Positions 25,261-64,000 of a stretch of DNA of 64,000 nt are shown here, one piece after another; the stretch's first letter is position 1, and every line of letters begins with the position of its first letter. This stretch comes from Setophaga petechia (Eukaryota > Chordata > Aves > Passeriformes > Parulidae). Where the stretch lies: the NCBI GenBank assembly GCA_024362935.1, contig JANCRA010000009.1:18421572-18485571 (forward strand), written 5' to 3'. The position numbers and the translations under genes are program-made. Under the pieces are notes generated by a model. The model made no database searches. It saw nothing but the letters and a program-made list of their open reading frames with translations, and had not been told where the DNA came from.

Positions 25261-27024
25261 TTAGACATTGCTTCCTTTTTATGTCTGATTAGAGTAACTG
25301 ACTTATCTTTTAGTTTTTGAAGGCTTATATAATGTGTGAGCTATTTCAGGTATCTTGGCAAACTTTGTGGAATGAAAATCTTAACCAAGGAGTACTGGTC
25401 TAGTCCTGACGTGCCAGCTGTCTGAACACAGGTCAGGGCACTCCAAGAGTCTCTCCTCCATGAAAACATTTGTTTTGGGAGCTGCCCATGAGAGGTACTC
25501 ATTTAGGCAAAACATCTTGATTATTGGTAAGTGATATCCAGAACTTCCATGGCATGTTTAAGGGCTTGGAAGCAGGGCTGGAGACTTGAAGAAAAAATGT
25601 AACTCCCTGTCTAACAATGACTGGTTGTGTTGATAAAATGTATGAAGTTAAATTCCCTTAAAAGAACAGTGGCTTGGGAAGATATGCTGAAGAATGTGCA
25701 CACCACAAGCTTCAGCTATTGTACAACTATGTAATTTCAGGTTTTCCTTTGGCTTGATGGGCCCAAATCCAACAGCAGTGTCCAGGCAAAGGTGAGCTGA
25801 AGGGTATGATGACTGGAAGGTGTCTGGACATTTCAGGTGAGTCATGAGAAGCACAACTGCCTTATCAGTTGTTTATTTTATATAGTCTGTACAGAGCACT
25901 TTTTGGATAGAGTTTCCAAAGCTGCTGCTTTCTCTGCAGTGGCTTGAGAAACACCTACAACTAAACATTTGGTCTTCTAGAAATCAGAATCTATCTCTAC
26001 GGGAAATCTCAAGGACTCCCTACCACAGACAGAGGGAGTTTGGGGAAAGTGTACATGCAGGCAAAGCTGGGTTTGTATGGAAGAGTTAACAACTAACGAG
26101 AATCTAAAAGATCTGTATCTAAATGGAAAAAAAAATCACATAAAGGTAGGATCTGCTCTCCCTTTACTGAAGATATAATGTACAAAAATACTACAATGAT
26201 TAATAAGAGACAGTAACAATTTTTGGGTGCAGATAGATATGGAATACACTAACGTTATAGGTCACTCCAGGACAGTCTCTGGTGAAGAAAAATACTTAAA
26301 GGACTTTTTGTTCAGTCCTTTCCTACCTGCCATTGCTTGATAGGACATTTCTCCCTTTCCCAAGTGTCCTTTAAATTTCACACAAAGAGCATGGGCTCTG
26401 TCTGTTACTTTCATTTTTCAGAGAACAAACAGATCATTGGACAGTATTTCCTCCCCACAAAAAAAGCCAGGATGTGCTTTTGGTTACAAGGATCAACAGA
26501 AATTTATGTCAGCTGCATGGAAACACACTACAAAAGACTCATTTTGCCATATAGACAATATCTTATACCATAAAAGTTGTGGGAACACTGTACAAATAAA
26601 ACGACATTAAATGCTGATTGGAACAGGAGTTCTTCATTTATACTGCTGTAAAAACAATATTGTATGAAATGTAAACTAAGATAATGTAAGGGTACACCAA
26701 CCTTTATTCCTATTTTGAAATATAAAGATGCTTTGGGAAGATTTATTAACTATGCAAGTTAGACCATTATTTGAATGGATTCTCTAATTATCCATATTCA
26801 CTGACTACCTGATTCTTTACTTTTAAGAAGGAGCAATGTCTTCTGTAAAACCACATGCACTCAGAATGAGATTTTTGTGCTCAGAATACAACTTCAGTGT
26901 TTCTGAGAGGTGTTTACTGCAAATACAGTGACTGTTTTTTTTACAGGCATTTCCAGTCTGCTAAGTTTCATTGTATGGTCAATATGTCTTGTCAAGGAAG
27001 TCAGAGCAACAAAAGCGAAATGTT

Positions 27025-27109
27025 TTTATTGTTTTGTACTATTGGAGTAGTATAAAGTACCAGCATAATTTAATTTACAACAGGAAAAAAAAAAGCAGCA
27101 TATTTTATT
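27025..27109 (-). promoter_or_regulatory. ATM: Candidate ATM poly(A) signals
   Basis: On the - strand AATAAA occurs at 27104-27109 and again at 27025-27030, about 560-640 nt after the ATM stop. Either could end the transcript. The human ATM 3' UTR is several kilobases long as I recall, so a more distal site is possible. Confidence 0.35.
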
Positions 27110-27667
27110 TGACCTAAAGTTGTCATTTATATAACAGAAGTGTCCATTTAACTAAGCTTAAAAAACCCCAACCCCAAAACCCCTTGATTCATTACACATG
27201 AGGTTCTCTGGTTTTCTTTTCTTTCACTATGAAGTTAAAGTATGACCCCCTTTTGGAAATGTAGTTTAGGTGGTTATATCATGAATCCTGTTTTTTGGAT
27301 CATCCATTTTACACAGTCACTACTAGATAGAGGAGTCCAGCATTTTAACAGATACACAGCAGTGATGAATCTCATGTTTTAAGAACACGACACATCCAGT
27401 CTGCCCAAGCAAAGTCCTTGTGGGTCATAAGGAACATCAAAGCAGTGCTTGGTGGTTTAGATTGCAGGATGCAGCTAAGCAGAATAAAAAATGTTTCTCA
27501 GCAACAGGTTATTGAAAAAAACCCCAAACCATCTACCAAATGCTAATAGGGATAAGGCATCATGGTTGCTCTTGATATAAATTTTGTGAAATACCAGTTT
27601 GAAATGTTAGAACACTTGGTGCAAAAAAAAATAGGTTTCTTCTAAAAGCGTGCTGGATCCTTCCAAG

Positions 27668-64000
<36,333 letters not shown>

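Larger units (their letters stand above)
11086..27000. other. Intergenic region between the POGLUT3 and ATM tails
   Basis: About 16 kb of AT-rich sequence without a gene I can name. It contains two CR1 fragments, a TA microsatellite, A and T runs, a GC-richer ORF-dense block (24.7-25.3 kb) and two exon-like segments on the + strand (listed separately). In mammals C11orf65 occupies this interval in the orientation equivalent to + here. I looked for its IQ-motif region and C-terminal region and did not recognise either. Confidence 0.7.

Overview
The window is vertebrate nuclear DNA, almost certainly from a bird. It is AT-rich, its genes are split into short exons by compact introns with ordinary GT-AG splice sites, and its recognisable interspersed repeats are CR1 LINE 3' ends typical of bird and reptile genomes. 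There are no operons, phage genes, CRISPR arrays or other prokaryotic features.

Two genes converge tail to tail. On the + strand, about 2.8-11.1 kb holds exons 2-8 of POGLUT3 (KDELC2), an ER-lumenal protein O-glucosyltransferase. Exon 1, with the signal peptide and promoter, lies left of the window. On the - strand, 64.0-27.7 kb holds the 3' part of ATM, the DNA-damage checkpoint kinase: the end of exon 28 and all of exons 29-63 (human numbering). These encode the late HEAT-repeat solenoid, the FAT domain, the PI3K-like kinase domain and the C-terminal FATC motif. I placed all 36 exons by splice sites, reading frame and recalled similarity to human ATM. Exon lengths agree with those I recall for human except exon 37 (9 nt shorter) and exon 40 (21 nt longer).

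Between the genes lie about 16 kb (11.1-27.0 kb) with no recognised gene. In mammals C11orf65 sits here; I could not find it. This gap holds one good-looking orphan exon (24131-24252, +), a weaker small exon candidate (14037-14090, +), two CR1 fragments and a TA microsatellite.

The most notable observations concern the ATM C-terminus. The cysteine used for redox activation in human ATM (C2991) is a proline codon here. The next intron is only 129 nt, a multiple of three and free of stops, so its retention would insert about 43 residues in frame. Its acceptor is a NAGNAG tandem site. The damage-dependent autophosphorylation SQ (human S1981) and the kinase catalytic residues are kept. Other points are a tandem duplicated acceptor at exon 36, a perfect 17-bp hairpin in intron 46, a 28-bp palindrome in POGLUT3, and a 209-codon intronic ORF of unknown origin. 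I see no clear sign of a wholly new biological system.
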